A DNA stretch of 64,000 bases, from assembly GCA_009668015.1 (NCBI GenBank), contig WJYB01000005.1, positions 1 to 64,000 of the forward strand, written 5' to 3'. Shown here piece after piece: positions 63,777-64,000 of the stretch (its first letter is position 1; the number at the start of each line of letters is the position of its first letter). A program made the translations under genes and the position numbers. The notes under the pieces are model-generated. The model did not search any database. It was not told the origin of the DNA and was given only the letters and a program-made list of their open reading frames with translations. The stretch comes from Enterobacteriaceae bacterium RIT714. GTDB lineage: Bacteria; Pseudomonadota; Gammaproteobacteria; Enterobacterales; Enterobacteriaceae.

Positions 63777-63802
63777 GCCCGGACGACAATATGCCGCCGG
63801 GC
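63777..63802. repeat. REP element downstream of rsmC
   Basis: A REP-type dyad starting GCCCGGACGAC and ending GCCGCCGGGC lies 9 bp after the rsmC stop codon, between rsmC and the tRNA promoter. Confidence 0.8.
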
Positions 63803-63811
63803 CGAAACGAA

Positions 63812-64000
63812 TTATTTCTTCGCCTGACGGGTCATTACCGTACGATACACTTTAAAACGTCCGGTCTGAGCCAGCACTTCATGGAAGCCGAAAATTTCAT
63901 CCAGAAGTTTAGGATAAGGCAAGAAGGCATTGGCAACAATACGCAGCTCTCCGCCGCTGTTGAGATGGCGTACCGCGCCACGAATCAGCGTTTGCGTTGC
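63812..64000 (-). CDS. rsmC: RsmC 16S rRNA methyltransferase, C-terminal part
   Basis: Only the last 62 codons are in the window. They read ...[20 protein letters not shown], then [17 protein letters not shown] and the terminal MTRQAKK, as in E. coli RsmC, which methylates G1207 of 16S rRNA in the 30S subunit. The gene runs off the right edge at its 5' side. Position after the leucine tRNA genes is as in E. coli. Confidence 0.95.
   Translation of the reverse strand, partial: ATQTLIRGAVRHLNSGGELRIVANAFLPYPKLLDEIFGFHEVLAQTGRFKVYRTVMTRQAKK

Overview
The window is chromosomal DNA from a member of the Enterobacteriaceae, most likely the Enterobacter/Lelliottia/Leclercia group. The right third carries the gene series known from E. 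coli near 99 min: yjiA-yjiX-btsT, tsr, opgB, yjjA, dnaC-dnaT, yjjB-yjjP, yjjQ-bglJ, fhuF, yjjZ, three tRNA-Leu(CAG) genes and the end of rsmC. A chromosomal fosA and GC-rich coding sequence fit the Enterobacter-like cluster. No phage, insertion sequence or CRISPR array was seen.

The left two thirds correspond to the variable stretch that in E. coli lies around symE, yjiR, yjiS, yjiN and the restriction genes. Here it starts with a LexA-controlled symE toxin and a candidate SymR antisense RNA. Next comes a pectin module (GH5-like hydrolase, periplasmic PL2 pectate lyase, KdgM porin), then a second tryptophanyl-tRNA synthetase behind a Trp-Trp leader peptide, divergent from fosA. A DeoR regulator, a ClpP paralogue and a RoxA-like oxygenase follow. 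At 11.7-15.7 kb an AT-rich operon encodes two DUF262 proteins, one with a DUF1524 HNH nuclease end, plus an acidic unknown protein. It sits where E. coli keeps its restriction systems and is the best candidate for an undescribed defence locus.

From 15.9 to 33.3 kb are siderophore uptake (AraC regulator and FoxA-like receptor), yjiR-yjiS with a repeated operator, a second MocR regulator, a MarR-HlyD-DUF2955 efflux operon, and a four-gene uronide locus (two unknown enzymes, a GH105 hydrolase and a PTS permease) with two CRP sites. Then come yjiN and a purine nucleoside operon (xapA, MFS, LysR). A small AT-rich island at 37.8-40.5 kb holds a DUF4225 protein, a convergent membrane protein, two copies of a promoter/signal-peptide module and an orphan C-terminal fragment, and looks like an eroding toxin/immunity cassette. 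Sad and a YfaZ-family porin separate it from yjiA.

The right side is largely housekeeping with readable regulation: BtsR and CRP sites before btsT, a sigma-28 promoter before tsr, Fur boxes before fhuF and yjjZ, a LacI-type operator before a cellobiose-family EIIC, and a stringent-type promoter before the tRNA-Leu genes. Insertions relative to E. coli are a WYL regulator between btsT and tsr, ohr-ohrR-tetR between dnaT and yjjB, and a YbaK-like gene plus PTS EIIC between bglJ and fhuF.
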